Position numbers and translations under genes: made by a program | Notes under the pieces: generated by a model | Told to the model about the DNA's origin: nothing | What the model saw: the letters and a program-made list of their open reading frames with translations, nothing else | The model's database searches: none | Shown here: positions 52,199 through 61,622 of the stretch, piece after piece | Numbering within the stretch: the stretch's first letter is position 1 | Layout of the letters: each line of letters begins with the position of its first letter | From: PFJX01 sp964542455 | GTDB taxonomy: Bacteria; Pseudomonadota; Gammaproteobacteria; Burkholderiales; Thiobacillaceae | Length of the DNA: 64,000 nt | Direction of reading: 5' to 3' | NCBI GenBank assembly: GCA_964542455.1 | Contig: CAZIUC010000013.1 | Location: 33,728-97,727, forward strand

Positions 52199-53139
52199 GA
52201 TGTAGCGCCCTCCGCGTGGAACGATGCCCCGCTCCCCTCTTTCTCAAAGGCTCCATTCGCGCAGGCTGTTGATTTGAGAAAAAGCGTTTGTTTGAGTGGC
52301 TGCATCAGGGATTTGGCGACGTTTGCTTGTGCGGACGTCTCAGAAATCCCCCCTAGCCCCCCTTTGATAAAGGGGGGGATCTGGCCCTCCAGCGCAACCG
52401 TTGTCGCCGCCTTTTGCATAGGAGAAGCAGCGGCATGCGGCCTGGGGGGCGCGGGCTCAGCCGTCTTCAACTTGTCCAGGTTCGGCACCAACAGCGGCAG
52501 CAACTTCCGCGCGCTATCAAAGATGCCCTTGCCCACCGCCTTGGAAGTCACCGTGGCGCCGGAGATGGCGTCGATTTCCCAGGGGTTCTGCTTGGTGCCA
52601 TGCTTGACCACCTTGACCTCGTTGGCCAGCGATTTCAGGTCGGTGCTCAGCTTCACATCCAGTGCCACGAAGTTCTTCAGGAACGCCGCGTCGGTATAAA
52701 TCTTGTCGCCGATGCCCGGCGTCTCGCGCATCGACACCACGCCGATGCCGGTGATGACCTGCTTTTCCGGGTCGTAGGCATAGAGCACCCGCACCGTGTC
52801 GGCGTAGCCCTTGGCGGCGCCCTCGGCGGCAAGGCCCTTGAGGCCGCCGGCCTGGTCGTAAGCGGCGTAGAGCTTCACCGCGCCTTCCGGCACGTTGGCC
52901 CCGGCCGGTTGCACGCCGCCCGTGCCGACGACGAATTCCTTGACGCTGGAGGCGCCGGGAATGACCTTGAACACCGCGCGTTCCAGGGCGATTTTCTTGT
53001 TCGCGGCCACCGATTCCAGGGTGCCTTCGTAAGCGGTAACGATGAGGATGCCGCACACGGTCGCCACCAGGCCGAGGGTGCGGATCATGGCGACGCTGGG
53101 GGTGGCGGGTTGGCTGGGATTCATAGACGCGGCGTTCAT
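52195..53139 (-). CDS. rnfG: Rnf subunit G (covalent FMN), with repeat-encoded C-terminal extension
   Basis: The 314-residue protein starts at MNAASMNPSQ with GAGGTG upstream, and has one membrane helix (TLGLVATVCGILIVTAYEG) and a periplasmic FMN-binding domain. SGATVTSKAV (about 198) holds the threonine that binds FMN. The family usually ends near residue 230; here about 75 residues follow, including GQIPPFIKGGLGGISETSAQ, read from the poly-purine repeat at 52320-52385. The extension is probably disordered. Confidence 0.93.
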   Translation of the reverse strand: MNAASMNPSQPATPSVAMIRTLGLVATVCGILIVTAYEGTLESVAANKKIALERAVFKVIPGASSVKEFVVGTGGVQPAGANVPEGAVKLYAAYDQAGGLKGLAAEGAAKGYADTVRVLYAYDPEKQVITGIGVVSMRETPGIGDKIYTDAAFLKNFVALDVKLSTDLKSLANEVKVVKHGTKQNPWEIDAISGATVTSKAVGKGIFDSARKLLPLLVPNLDKLKTAEPAPPRPHAAASPMQKAATTVALEGQIPPFIKGGLGGISETSAQANVAKSLMQPLKQTLFLKSTACANGAFEKEGSGASFHAEGATS

Positions 53140-53159
53140 GCTCGCACCTCGGTGGAACA

Positions 53160-53262
53160 CTCCCCCCTTTGCCAAAGGGGGGTTGGGGGGGATTTTTTAG
53201 CGTCTATGCAACTTGTTACCGTAGAAATCCCCCCCCGCCCCCCTTTGATAAAGGGGGGGGTT
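53160..53262. repeat. Composite poly-purine inverted repeat between rnfD and rnfG
   Basis: CCCCCCTTTGCCAAAGGGGG and CCCCCCTTTGATAAAGGGGG hairpins flank GGGGGATTT and AAATCCCCC arms around AGCGTCTATGCAACTTG. It is a full copy of the family seen at 4530, but with a divergent core. Confidence 0.8.
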
Positions 53263-53287
53263 GAGGGCGCGCGGCTTGTCATGCGGT

Positions 53288-54355
53288 TCATGCCTGCTTC
53301 TCCTTCGCCTTCGCGCGCTTCACTTCACCGAACACCTTGGGTTGCGTCACCTGATCGATCAAGGGCGCCAGGGCGTTGCCGAGCAGGATGGCGTACATCA
53401 CGCCTTCGGTGAGGCCGCCGAAATATCGGATCATCACCGTCACCACGCCGATCAGCGCGCCGTAGATCCACACGCCTTTCGGCGTCACCGGCGAAGTCGC
53501 CATGTCACTGGCTATGAACACCGCGCCCAGCATCATGCCGCCGGAGAGCAACACGAACAATGGATCGGGGTAGCGCGCCGGGTTGATCATCTGGAACACC
53601 AGGGCGGTCAGCGCGGCGCTGCCCAGGATCGCCACGGGAATGCGCCAGTCCATGAACTTGCGCGCGACCAGATAGGCGCCGCAAAGCAGGATCACGATAG
53701 CCGAGGTTTCGCCCGCGCTGGCGGTGACTTGGCCGGTCAGGAAATCCATGGGTGTCGCCAATACGTTGTCGAATTTCCAGCGCGCCAGCGGCGTGGCGCC
53801 GGTGAAGCCGTCCAGCGCGGCCGATTTTGCGTTTAGCGCCCAGGCGGAGATGTTGGGCGGCATCATCAGCGGCGGGGTGAAAGTCGTCGGCACGAATCCA
53901 GTAAAACGTTGCGGCGCGAAGGCAGGCACCCAGGTGGTGATGGCGACCGGGAACGCCGCCTGCGCGAAGGCGCGGCCGACCAGGGCCGGGTTCATCACGT
54001 TGAAGCCGATGCCACCGAACAGCGCCTTGCCCAGGGCGATGGCCATGAAACCGGCGACCGCGCCCATCCACAGCGGGAAGGAAGGCGGCAGAGTCAGCGC
54101 CAGAAGGAGGCCGGTGATGGTCGCACTCCAGTCCGACAGGGTGCTGTGCTGGTTGGCCATGCGGTTGAACAGGCGCTCGCTGGCCAGACAGGTGAGCGTG
54201 ATGGTGACGATCAAGGCCAGCGCGGAAAGCCCGTATTGCCAGACCGAGAAGGCGGCAATCGGCAACAGCGCCAACACCACATTGAACATGATGTGTTCGA
54301 CGCTGGTGCCCTTCACCACATGGGGTGAAGTACGCAGTTCGATGCGTGCGGTCAT
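53288..54355 (-). CDS. rnfD: Rnf electron transport complex subunit D
   Basis: The 355-residue protein has about ten membrane helices. It includes LRTSPHVVKGTSVEHIMF at the start, GGIGFNVMNPALVGRAFA, and FTGATPLARWK with the threonine for covalent FMN (about 187). It is a core ion-translocating subunit. The tail VKRAKAKEKQA is basic. Spacing to the upstream unknown gene is 8 bp. Confidence 0.96.
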   Translation of the reverse strand: MTARIELRTSPHVVKGTSVEHIMFNVVLALLPIAAFSVWQYGLSALALIVTITLTCLASERLFNRMANQHSTLSDWSATITGLLLALTLPPSFPLWMGAVAGFMAIALGKALFGGIGFNVMNPALVGRAFAQAAFPVAITTWVPAFAPQRFTGFVPTTFTPPLMMPPNISAWALNAKSAALDGFTGATPLARWKFDNVLATPMDFLTGQVTASAGETSAIVILLCGAYLVARKFMDWRIPVAILGSAALTALVFQMINPARYPDPLFVLLSGGMMLGAVFIASDMATSPVTPKGVWIYGALIGVVTVMIRYFGGLTEGVMYAILLGNALAPLIDQVTQPKVFGEVKRAKAKEKQA

Positions 54356-54363
54356 GGTTGGGG

Positions 54364-55032
54364 TTACGAGTAAAGGGGTTCCAGGCGCGAGTTAACCATA
54401 GCAACGGGCATGGGCAACTCGAAACCAAAGCCGGCGTTGTCCAGCCAGGCGCGCAGCACGCGATCCAGTTCGCGCGGGCTCAGGCGCCGCCCGACCTGGG
54501 GCAGCATGATATTGGTGAGCTTGCGGCAGCAGGCGTGGAAGCGGCCATATGCCGGATCGAACTCGGCCAGCGCCAGAAAGCCGCAGTCGCCATCCATGAG
54601 CAGCGAGAGCGCGGTGGCGATGCGGGTGTCGTAGACGTAGAACAGTTCCGGGAAATGGAAGTGCAGATACTTCGAGGCGAGCGAACGCGCCTCCTCTTCG
54701 CTGATGTCGTCGAAAACGCCCATCAGCCGCTTGTGTAATTCCAGCAACAGGCCGGAGTCCAGTTCTTCCGCCGTGGACAGCGCGCCGAACCAGTGGTCCA
54801 CCGCAGATTGCGTCAAATTGTGCGCGGCGGCTTCGGCGGAAAACGCCTTGCCCGGCCGCGCCAACGTGTCGCTGTACAGGCGCCGAATCAGACGCAACTT
54901 GTCGGCCACGATCTCGTCGCGCAGGTGATGCCGACACATGAAACACAGGTCATAGAGCACACGCACCTTGGGGTCGAGAACGGACTGCGACAGGGCGTCG
55001 GTGATGAATTCGCGGGTGAGGGTGAGTTTCAT
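54364..55032 (-). CDS. Unknown 222-residue protein within the rnf operon
   Basis: The product starts at MKLTLTREFITDALSQSVLD, is soluble, mainly helical, with cysteines at DLCFMCRHHLRDE and FHACCRKLTN and conserved-looking SKYLHFHFPELFYVYDTRIAT. The C-terminal half resembles helical domains seen in hypothetical proteins, without a known motif. It lies between rnfC and rnfD with spacings of about 49 and 8 bp, so it is co-transcribed. A CxxCxxH-type start could bind metal. I do not recognise it. Confidence 0.7.
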   Translation of the reverse strand: MKLTLTREFITDALSQSVLDPKVRVLYDLCFMCRHHLRDEIVADKLRLIRRLYSDTLARPGKAFSAEAAAHNLTQSAVDHWFGALSTAEELDSGLLLELHKRLMGVFDDISEEEARSLASKYLHFHFPELFYVYDTRIATALSLLMDGDCGFLALAEFDPAYGRFHACCRKLTNIMLPQVGRRLSPRELDRVLRAWLDNAGFGFELPMPVAMVNSRLEPLYS

Positions 55033-55081
55033 GGGCAAGACCGGAGGAGACTGAATGGGGTGGTCGTGGGCGAACGGCAAC

Positions 55082-56431
55082 TCATGTCGCCTTCCCCCGC
55101 AGAATGCCCTTGGCCACGCGGAACTGCTGGACCAGGGGAATGTGGGAGGGGCAGACATAGGTGCAGCAACCGCACTCGAAGCAGTCGCCCAGGTGATAGT
55201 GGGCGCCCATCTCTTCGTATTCGCGGCGCGCGGCGAGCATGCCCAGCATCGAAGGGTTGAGGCCCATCGGGCAGGCCTTCACGCATTCGCCGCACTTGAT
55301 ACAGGGCCAGACCTTGCGGTCGCTTTCAAGCTGAAGCTTGTCGAACACCAGGATGCCGGACACGCCCTTGGTCACCGGCACGTCGAGCGAGGCGACGGCC
55401 TGGCCCATCATCGGGCCGCCGAGGATGATTTCCTGCTCGCTGGCGTTCTGCGCTCCAGCCCATTTCAATACCGTGCGCATCGGCGTGCCGATGGGCACCC
55501 AGTAATCGCCCGGCTTCGCGATGCCGGGGCCGGTAACGGTGACGACACGCTCGGTCATGCCGCGGCCCGCGGGCAGCAGGCTGCCCAGCAGCGCCAGGGT
55601 GCCGACGTTGTTGACCACCACGCCGATGTGCATGGGCAGGCCGCCGGACGGGACTTCCACGCCCAACAGCGACTTCACCAACATCTTTTCCGCGCCCTGC
55701 GGATATTTGGTCGGCACCGCCTGGACGGTGATGCCGCCGTCGGCCGGGCCAAGCTTTTCAATCGCGGCCTGGATGGCCGCCACCGCGTCCATCTTGTTGT
55801 CTTCCACGCCGATGATGGCGCGCTTGGCGCCCACCGCCTTCATCGCCATGCGGATGCCGGCCATGAGGTCATCCGGATATTCCAGCATCAGGCGATGGTC
55901 GCAAGTGAGGTAGGGCTCGCACTCGCAGCCGTTCACCACCAGGGTGTGAATCTTCGTCCCTTCCGGCACGGCCAGTTTGGCGTGGCTGGGAAAAGCGGCG
56001 CCGCCCAGGCCGACCATGCCGCTGTCCTGGATGGCTTGCAGAATCTCCCGCGGTTCCATCGAATCGACGTCACGAGGTTGGCTCCAGCCGACTTCCTGGG
56101 TGGAGGCCTCATAGACGCGCACGACGATGGATTCGACCCAGGGGCCGCGCGCCGAGGGTTTCAGTTCGATGGCTTCGATGACGCCATCGGCGGGCGCATG
56201 AATGGGGACCGACAGAAAACCGTCGGCTTTGGCTATGGGTTGGCCACGAACGACCTCCTCGCCGGCCCGAACAAGGGGCACTGCCGGCTTACCGATGTGT
56301 TGCACGAGGGGGAGGATCATGCGCGACGCAAACGGCATCCGACGAATCGGACTGCCGGCAGTGCTCTTGTGCGCGTCGGGATGGACCCCACGCGCGAATG
56401 TGTTGTTCTTGAAGAAGGGAAAGAGGCTCAT
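55082..56431 (-). CDS. rnfC: Rnf electron transport complex subunit C
   Basis: The 449-residue peripheral subunit has the HIGKPAVPLVRAGEEVVRGQ lipoyl-like domain, an FMN/NADH-binding domain (GLGGAAFPSHAKL, NGCECEPYLTCDHRLM) and two 4Fe-4S sites (CIKCGECVKACP, CFECGCCTYVCP). It exchanges electrons with NAD. The short C-terminus lacks the repeat tail of enterobacterial RsxC. It lies after the PFOR gene with a repeat in between. Confidence 0.96.
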   Translation of the reverse strand: MSLFPFFKNNTFARGVHPDAHKSTAGSPIRRMPFASRMILPLVQHIGKPAVPLVRAGEEVVRGQPIAKADGFLSVPIHAPADGVIEAIELKPSARGPWVESIVVRVYEASTQEVGWSQPRDVDSMEPREILQAIQDSGMVGLGGAAFPSHAKLAVPEGTKIHTLVVNGCECEPYLTCDHRLMLEYPDDLMAGIRMAMKAVGAKRAIIGVEDNKMDAVAAIQAAIEKLGPADGGITVQAVPTKYPQGAEKMLVKSLLGVEVPSGGLPMHIGVVVNNVGTLALLGSLLPAGRGMTERVVTVTGPGIAKPGDYWVPIGTPMRTVLKWAGAQNASEQEIILGGPMMGQAVASLDVPVTKGVSGILVFDKLQLESDRKVWPCIKCGECVKACPMGLNPSMLGMLAARREYEEMGAHYHLGDCFECGCCTYVCPSHIPLVQQFRVAKGILRGKAT

Positions 56432-56487
56432 GGCTGCTCAGCCGCGGGGTGCGCCATGCGCGCCGATTGACCACGACAGAACCGGGC

Positions 56488-56585
56488 GAAATCCCCCCTG
56501 CCCCCCTTTGAGAAAGGGGGGAACCTCTCTGCTACGCGCAGTGGGGCCGGCGCCCCCCTTTTCCAAAGGGGGGCGGGAAGGGATT
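56488..56585. repeat. Composite poly-purine repeat between PFOR and rnfC
   Basis: AAATCCCCCC and CCCCTTTGAGAAAGGGGGG, then CCCCCCTTTTCCAAAGGGGG. Same family as at 4530 and 53160. It lies in the 186-bp gap between the PFOR stop and the rnfC start. Confidence 0.75.
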
Positions 56586-56617
56586 TAACAACGCAACTCA
56601 GCACGACCGGCATCCGC

Positions 56618-59600
56618 TCAGTTGTACTTCGCCGCACGGGCGATCAGCTTGTCGATATTCGGCTCGCTCATGTTCCAGGGCATGCCGGGGTGCAGGCAGC
56701 CGGCGGTGCATTTCTCGGCGGCCTTGACCAGATCGGCGAACTTCGCGCCTCGCGGGTTGATGACGACGGACTTTTTGTCGCTGTTGTAGGCGAACACCTT
56801 GGGCGCGATGGTGGTGCATTCGTCGCAGGCGGTGCATTCCGGCGTGTCGATGTAGACCGCGTCGCCCTGTGGCGCGGGCGTCTCGCCTGCTTTTACGGCG
56901 GCGGCAGGCGAGGACGCCTGCGCTACGACACCGGCACCAAAACCGGCCAGGCTGGCGCTGATTTCGCCCAGCAACTCGGCGCGCGCCTGGGCGGTGATGG
57001 CTTCGACATCCACCTCGGGCGTGTTCAGGCCGGCCACGTCCTTCAACTGCCGCCAGAACTGCTGGCGTTCCTCGCAGGAGTTCACCAGTTCCGCCGACAC
57101 GATCACGCGCATCAGGCGCTGCTTCTTGTCCACCGCCCAGATGTAGGGGAACTTGCCGTCGCGCCCGTCGATGTCGAGTTTCAGGAAGTCGGCCAGCAGC
57201 ACCATGTCATCGTTCCAGGTGTCCGGCGGCGCCTTGCGGAACTGCTTGGCGAAGCGGCCCTCGCCCAGGGCGAAGTCGGCGAAGGTCATGGGCAGTTCCA
57301 TCTTTTGCTCGCTGCCGTCTTCCTCCTTGTAGGCCAGGGTGTAGGTAGGCCAGTCGGCCTCCATCTCCGGGTTGCCTTCCAGGCTGACGCATTCGCTGAA
57401 GGTGGTGCCCTGGTCGGGGTCGTAGCGGAACAGCGGGTAGGCGCGCGATTCCACCGCCAGCTTCGAGCGTTCCACAGACATGTCGTCGCCGACGCCATGT
57501 TCCGGCGGGCACACGGCATAGATGTTGAACAGGGCGGGGCGGCGGGAATTGAGGCCGTCGATGTAGCTCTCGATCAGGTGCGTGGGGCTGGAAATGGCGC
57601 TCTGGGCGACGAAGGCGGAACGGTGCGCCATGCCGATGACGCTGATTTCCTTGCGGATTTCCTTCTTGCCGTGGTCCTTCTTGCCGTAGGGCGACATGTC
57701 CGCCACCTGGCCGATGAAGCCGGAGGTGCAGGCCTGGCCGCCGGTGTTGGAATAGACCTGGGTGTCCACCACCAGGATCTTCACCGGCATGCCGGTCATC
57801 AGGGCGCGCGAGAGGTTCTGGAAGCCGATGTCGTACATGGCGCCGTCGCCGCCGACCGCGACCACGGGCGGACACAGATGCCATTCTTCCTCGGAGAATT
57901 TTTCCCAGTTGAAGTAGGTGAACTCGGCTTCATGCACGGCCGGGTTGTAACCGCCGTTCAGTTCCAGTTCCGCCATGCGCACGGCCTTGAAACCATCGGC
58001 CATCTTGCTCATGTGGCCCTCGAACAGGCCCATCGCCACCGAGGGCGAATCCTGGAACAGATGCGAGGTCCAGGGGAACGGGTAGGGGTTGAACGGAAAC
58101 GTGGAGCCCCACACCGAAGTGCAGCCGGTGGAGTTGACGATGCCCATCTCGGCGCGACCGCGTTTGCTCGGGCCTTCCTCGTAACGCCATTTCAGGTCTT
58201 TCAGGCGCGCCAGCAACTGCGTCACCCACTTCAGCCATTGCGGGTCGATCGGCTGCGCCATCTGGTCGGCCATCAGGCTTTCCGACAGGTTGGCCAGGGT
58301 CAGGTCGCCGCCCTGGTGTGCCGCCACGGCGCGCATCATGGCGCCGGTGTCGGACAGGTTCACCGATTCGGTGAGCTTCATGCGCAGATGCTTTTCCAGA
58401 CCGTCGATGAGGCCGTTGATCTTCTCCAGGAAAGTCGCCACACGCGGCTGCATCAGGGCGGTGACCGTGCCGGTGAAGATGTGGATGGCGGTCTTCTCGC
58501 CGCAGCCCAGGCAGGCGCCGTCGCCGCAGGCCATGCTGCTGTAGTTGTGCTTGTCCAGGAGCAGGGTTTCCAGGGCGCCGATCTTCTCGTCGAGGTCGTC
58601 GATGCGGCTGTAATCCTTGGGCGTGGTCGGCAGGTCGAGCCAGAAATCCCATTCGCGGCGCAGTTGCACGATGCTGTCGTCGGTCTGGGTGACCATCTTC
58701 AGCGCGTCGTCTTCGCAGACGTCGACGCACAGGGCGCAGCCCTTGCAGGTGTAGGGGTTGACGGTGATGGAGAAGAGGCCGCCGCTGCCTTTGCCTTTCT
58801 TCTCCTTGTTGGTCCAGTAGGGCTTGGTGGTGGCGAACTGGAAGTTGCCGAGTTCCTTCTCCAGGAGGTGGTATTCCTCCTCCATCGCCGCGTTGCCCTG
58901 GTTGGCGTCCTCGTGCATGGCGTCTTCGATGGCCCGCTTGAGCAGGGCGCGCACGTCGAGGCCGTCCTTTTCCAGCACGCCGCGCAGCTTCTTCTCGATG
59001 ACGCGGGAACCCTTGCGCAGGAAGCGGGTGATGCGGCCGCCCATTTCGATGTTGCTGACGGCGGTGTTGAGCACGTCGGCGATGGTGGAGACCAGGCCGG
59101 GAATGGCGGAGTCCGGGCATTGCGTGTAGCAGTTGCCGCAGGCCGTGCAGTTTTCCGCGCTCCACACCGGATGCTCGAAGCGGATCTGGGTCATGTCGCG
59201 ATAGACGCCGGTGACGGCGGGAATCAGCGCCATGCCCATGAACGGGTCGGCGAGGTTGTCGGAACCTTTGCCGGACATATAGAAGCTGCCGGTCTGTTCC
59301 CAGAAGCGGTGGGTATCGGCGGTCTTGACCAGGCCACCGTCGTTTTCCGGCATGCGCTTCAACATGATGGGCAGCGATGCCGTGGCCTTGAAACCGGCGG
59401 GCTCGCGCGCGCCGACCTTTTTCACCTCGGCGGGAATCTCGTGGATTTCCGTGTAACCGCGCTTCACCACGCGCAGGTTGTCGTCCACCACGCGCTTGCC
59501 CTTCTTGCCGAACTTGTCGTTGAGCTGGTTTTCGATCGCCTTGAACAGGATTTCTTCATTCAGGCCGGCGCGCTGCTGTACGTCGGAAGCATGGAAGAAG

Positions 59601-61609
59601 GCGCCCTGGAAGGCGTTACCCTGCATCCGGAGTTGCAGGTCGGGGTTGGAGGATTCCTCGCGGGCGATGCTGAAGGCGTCCAGATAGAACACCTTGATGT
59701 CGTTGCCGACGATGTATTTTTGCGCGTAGAGCGGGAAGGTGGCCCAGACGGCGGCGGCATCCGGCAGATTGCTCTGGATGACCAGCACGCCGTTCTTCTT
59801 GAGGCCGGCCACCGCGTTGGTGTGCAGGAATACCTGCGGGTCGGGCGAGAGCACCACGTCGACATGGGTGTATTCACAGTTGACGCGGATCGGCTCGGGC
59901 GCGGCGGAAAGGAAGTAGGTGGTGGGCTGGCCCTTCTTCTCGGAGCCGTACTTCGGATTGGCCTTGATGTCCCAGCCGAGCAGCTCGTAGATGGTCATCG
60001 CCAGGTTCTTGCCGGTGGTCACCGCGCCCCAGCCACCGACCGAGTGCATGCGCACGGCAATCGCCGCTTGCGGCAGCAGGTTGGGGTTTTCCGAACCGCG
60101 CAGCGCGAGCTCCTTGATCTTGGGGTAGGCGGCGAGGATTTCCTGTTGATGGATTTCCTGCTTGGGATTGGCGGCCTTGTCGCGGATGAAGTCGATGGAA
60201 AGATAGAAGAACTTCTTGTGGGCACCTTTCTCCAGCATGTTCTCGATGGCCGCCAACAAGCCTTCCGGTTGCAGGTCGCGCGAGCCCAGGCCGTAGCAGC
60301 CGGAGTAGAGGCGCGGCATGTCCTTGGCGGAAGCGTAAGTCGCATAACCGGGATAGGCACTGGCATCGGTAGAGTTTTGGCTTCGCCGAAACTCTGCATC
60401 CGCGCCGTTTTCCATGCACTTGCTCACCGTGGCGCGCACTTCGCGCATCAGCGGCAGGTCTTCGGACATCGGCTGGTCGGTGCGCTCCAGCACGGCCACC
60501 CCCTTCTTGCCCTTGAGAATCTGGCCCAGCACGTCACCGGGGAAGGGGCGGAAAGTGGTGAGGTTGACCACGCCCACTTTGAGTTTGCGGGTTTCGCGCA
60601 GCCAGTCGGCCACGGCTTCCGCCTGCACGCACATGGAACCCATGCCGAGGATGACGTATTCGGCATCGTCGCAGCGATACGCTTCCACGCGGCTGTATTG
60701 GCGGCCGGTCAGCTCGCCGTACTCGGCCATGCACTGCTCCAGCAGCGCCGGGATGTGTTCAAAGAAATACGGCCGCTGCGCGGCGGTGGCCTGCATGTGC
60801 GCGTCCTGGTTGGCGACGGCGCCGGATACCATGGGGGAATCCACATCCCAGATCGCCGGCACGCGGCGGCGCTTGGGGCCATAGATCATGGTCTGCGCCG
60901 GGGTCGGGGTATCGATGAGATCGTCCGGACGACCGAGGAATTCGGCCACCAGCTCCTTCTCCGGCACCAGCACCGGCTCGATCAGGTGGGTGGTGAGGAA
61001 GCCATCCATCGCCACCATCGCCGGGGTCAGCGAGAGTTCGGCGGTCTTGCGCGCGATCAGGTTGAGGTCGGCGGCTTCCTGCGCGCTCTTGGCGAACACC
61101 TGGATGAAGCCGGTGTCGTCGGCGCAATGGTAGTCGTCATGGCCGCAATGCACGTTGAGCGTGGCCTTGGTGATGGCGCGGCACCCCAGGTTGAGCACAT
61201 AGGGCAGGCGCTTGCCCACCGCGCCGTAGAGCGACTCGTGCATGAAGGCGAGGCCCTGGGCGGAGGTGAAGTTCACCGCGCGCAGGCCGGTCATGGCCAT
61301 GCCGGCGGTGACACCGGCGGCGGCGTGCTCGGATTCCGGCTCCAGGAAGATCAGCGGCCGGCCGGACATGTTCACATGGCCGGCGGCGACCGCCTCGGCC
61401 CAGTATTCGCCCATCTGGGTGGACGGCGTGATGGGATAGGCACCGGCGGCGTCGGAGGCTTCGCGCTCGACCAGGATCACGGCGGTGTTGCCGTCGATGG
61501 CATCACGCACGCCGGGATACTTCACATTCTTGGCGACGGCTTTTGAGGACGTGCCCGGCTCCATGAGATGCATGTGGCCGAGGAGTTTGGAGATGGGGTT
61601 CTTGATCAT
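56618..61609 (-). CDS. nifJ: Giant pyruvate:ferredoxin (flavodoxin) oxidoreductase with C-terminal ferredoxin domain
   Basis: The 1663-residue protein oxidises pyruvate and CoA to acetyl-CoA and CO2, reducing ferredoxin. Order: pyrimidine domain (AYPITPSTQMGEYWAE), domains II/III, EKR-type region, 4Fe-4S sites CTACGNCYTQCP (about 820) and CKGCALCVDVCE (about 951), proximal cluster CGDGACLGCGEK (about 1030), TPP domain (GGDGAMYDIGFQNLSRAL, about 1250) and a C-terminal CTACDECTTIAPKVF ferredoxin (about 1590). NifJ is normally about 1170-1200 residues; the excess is helical insertions between cluster motifs and before the TPP site, plus the C-terminal domain. The linker VVAQASSPAAAVKAGET is read from a REP palindrome. 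It lies between rnfB and rnfC. Confidence 0.92.
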   Translation of the reverse strand: MIKNPISKLLGHMHLMEPGTSSKAVAKNVKYPGVRDAIDGNTAVILVEREASDAAGAYPITPSTQMGEYWAEAVAAGHVNMSGRPLIFLEPESEHAAAGVTAGMAMTGLRAVNFTSAQGLAFMHESLYGAVGKRLPYVLNLGCRAITKATLNVHCGHDDYHCADDTGFIQVFAKSAQEAADLNLIARKTAELSLTPAMVAMDGFLTTHLIEPVLVPEKELVAEFLGRPDDLIDTPTPAQTMIYGPKRRRVPAIWDVDSPMVSGAVANQDAHMQATAAQRPYFFEHIPALLEQCMAEYGELTGRQYSRVEAYRCDDAEYVILGMGSMCVQAEAVADWLRETRKLKVGVVNLTTFRPFPGDVLGQILKGKKGVAVLERTDQPMSEDLPLMREVRATVSKCMENGADAEFRRSQNSTDASAYPGYATYASAKDMPRLYSGCYGLGSRDLQPEGLLAAIENMLEKGAHKKFFYLSIDFIRDKAANPKQEIHQQEILAAYPKIKELALRGSENPNLLPQAAIAVRMHSVGGWGAVTTGKNLAMTIYELLGWDIKANPKYGSEKKGQPTTYFLSAAPEPIRVNCEYTHVDVVLSPDPQVFLHTNAVAGLKKNGVLVIQSNLPDAAAVWATFPLYAQKYIVGNDIKVFYLDAFSIAREESSNPDLQLRMQGNAFQGAFFHASDVQQRAGLNEEILFKAIENQLNDKFGKKGKRVVDDNLRVVKRGYTEIHEIPAEVKKVGAREPAGFKATASLPIMLKRMPENDGGLVKTADTHRFWEQTGSFYMSGKGSDNLADPFMGMALIPAVTGVYRDMTQIRFEHPVWSAENCTACGNCYTQCPDSAIPGLVSTIADVLNTAVSNIEMGGRITRFLRKGSRVIEKKLRGVLEKDGLDVRALLKRAIEDAMHEDANQGNAAMEEEYHLLEKELGNFQFATTKPYWTNKEKKGKGSGGLFSITVNPYTCKGCALCVDVCEDDALKMVTQTDDSIVQLRREWDFWLDLPTTPKDYSRIDDLDEKIGALETLLLDKHNYSSMACGDGACLGCGEKTAIHIFTGTVTALMQPRVATFLEKINGLIDGLEKHLRMKLTESVNLSDTGAMMRAVAAHQGGDLTLANLSESLMADQMAQPIDPQWLKWVTQLLARLKDLKWRYEEGPSKRGRAEMGIVNSTGCTSVWGSTFPFNPYPFPWTSHLFQDSPSVAMGLFEGHMSKMADGFKAVRMAELELNGGYNPAVHEAEFTYFNWEKFSEEEWHLCPPVVAVGGDGAMYDIGFQNLSRALMTGMPVKILVVDTQVYSNTGGQACTSGFIGQVADMSPYGKKDHGKKEIRKEISVIGMAHRSAFVAQSAISSPTHLIESYIDGLNSRRPALFNIYAVCPPEHGVGDDMSVERSKLAVESRAYPLFRYDPDQGTTFSECVSLEGNPEMEADWPTYTLAYKEEDGSEQKMELPMTFADFALGEGRFAKQFRKAPPDTWNDDMVLLADFLKLDIDGRDGKFPYIWAVDKKQRLMRVIVSAELVNSCEERQQFWRQLKDVAGLNTPEVDVEAITAQARAELLGEISASLAGFGAGVVAQASSPAAAVKAGETPAPQGDAVYIDTPECTACDECTTIAPKVFAYNSDKKSVVINPRGAKFADLVKAAEKCTAGCLHPGMPWNMSEPNIDKLIARAAKYN
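56866..56927. repeat. REP-type palindrome inside the PFOR gene
   Basis: Plus-strand CGGGCGTCTCGCCTGC and GCAGGCGAGGACGCCTGCG form inverted arms ending GCGCTACGACA; this is a degenerate copy of the 49246-49317 element. It encodes the linker before the C-terminal ferredoxin domain, in frame. Confidence 0.75.
60371..60395. repeat. Short palindrome inside the PFOR gene
   Basis: AGAGTTTTGGCTTCGCCGAA ACTCT forms an 11-bp arm pair with one mismatch around TTC. It encodes EFRRSQNS at about residue 407, an insertion-like segment within the PFOR domain. Confidence 0.6.
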
Positions 61610-61622
61610 TTGGGGGTGCCTC

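Noticed and set aside
56690..61546. A 1618-codon open frame on the plus strand opposite PFOR
   Set aside because: It is antisense to a gene with clear motifs and reads as low-complexity Arg/Gly/His/Ala-rich sequence, a GC-bias shadow.
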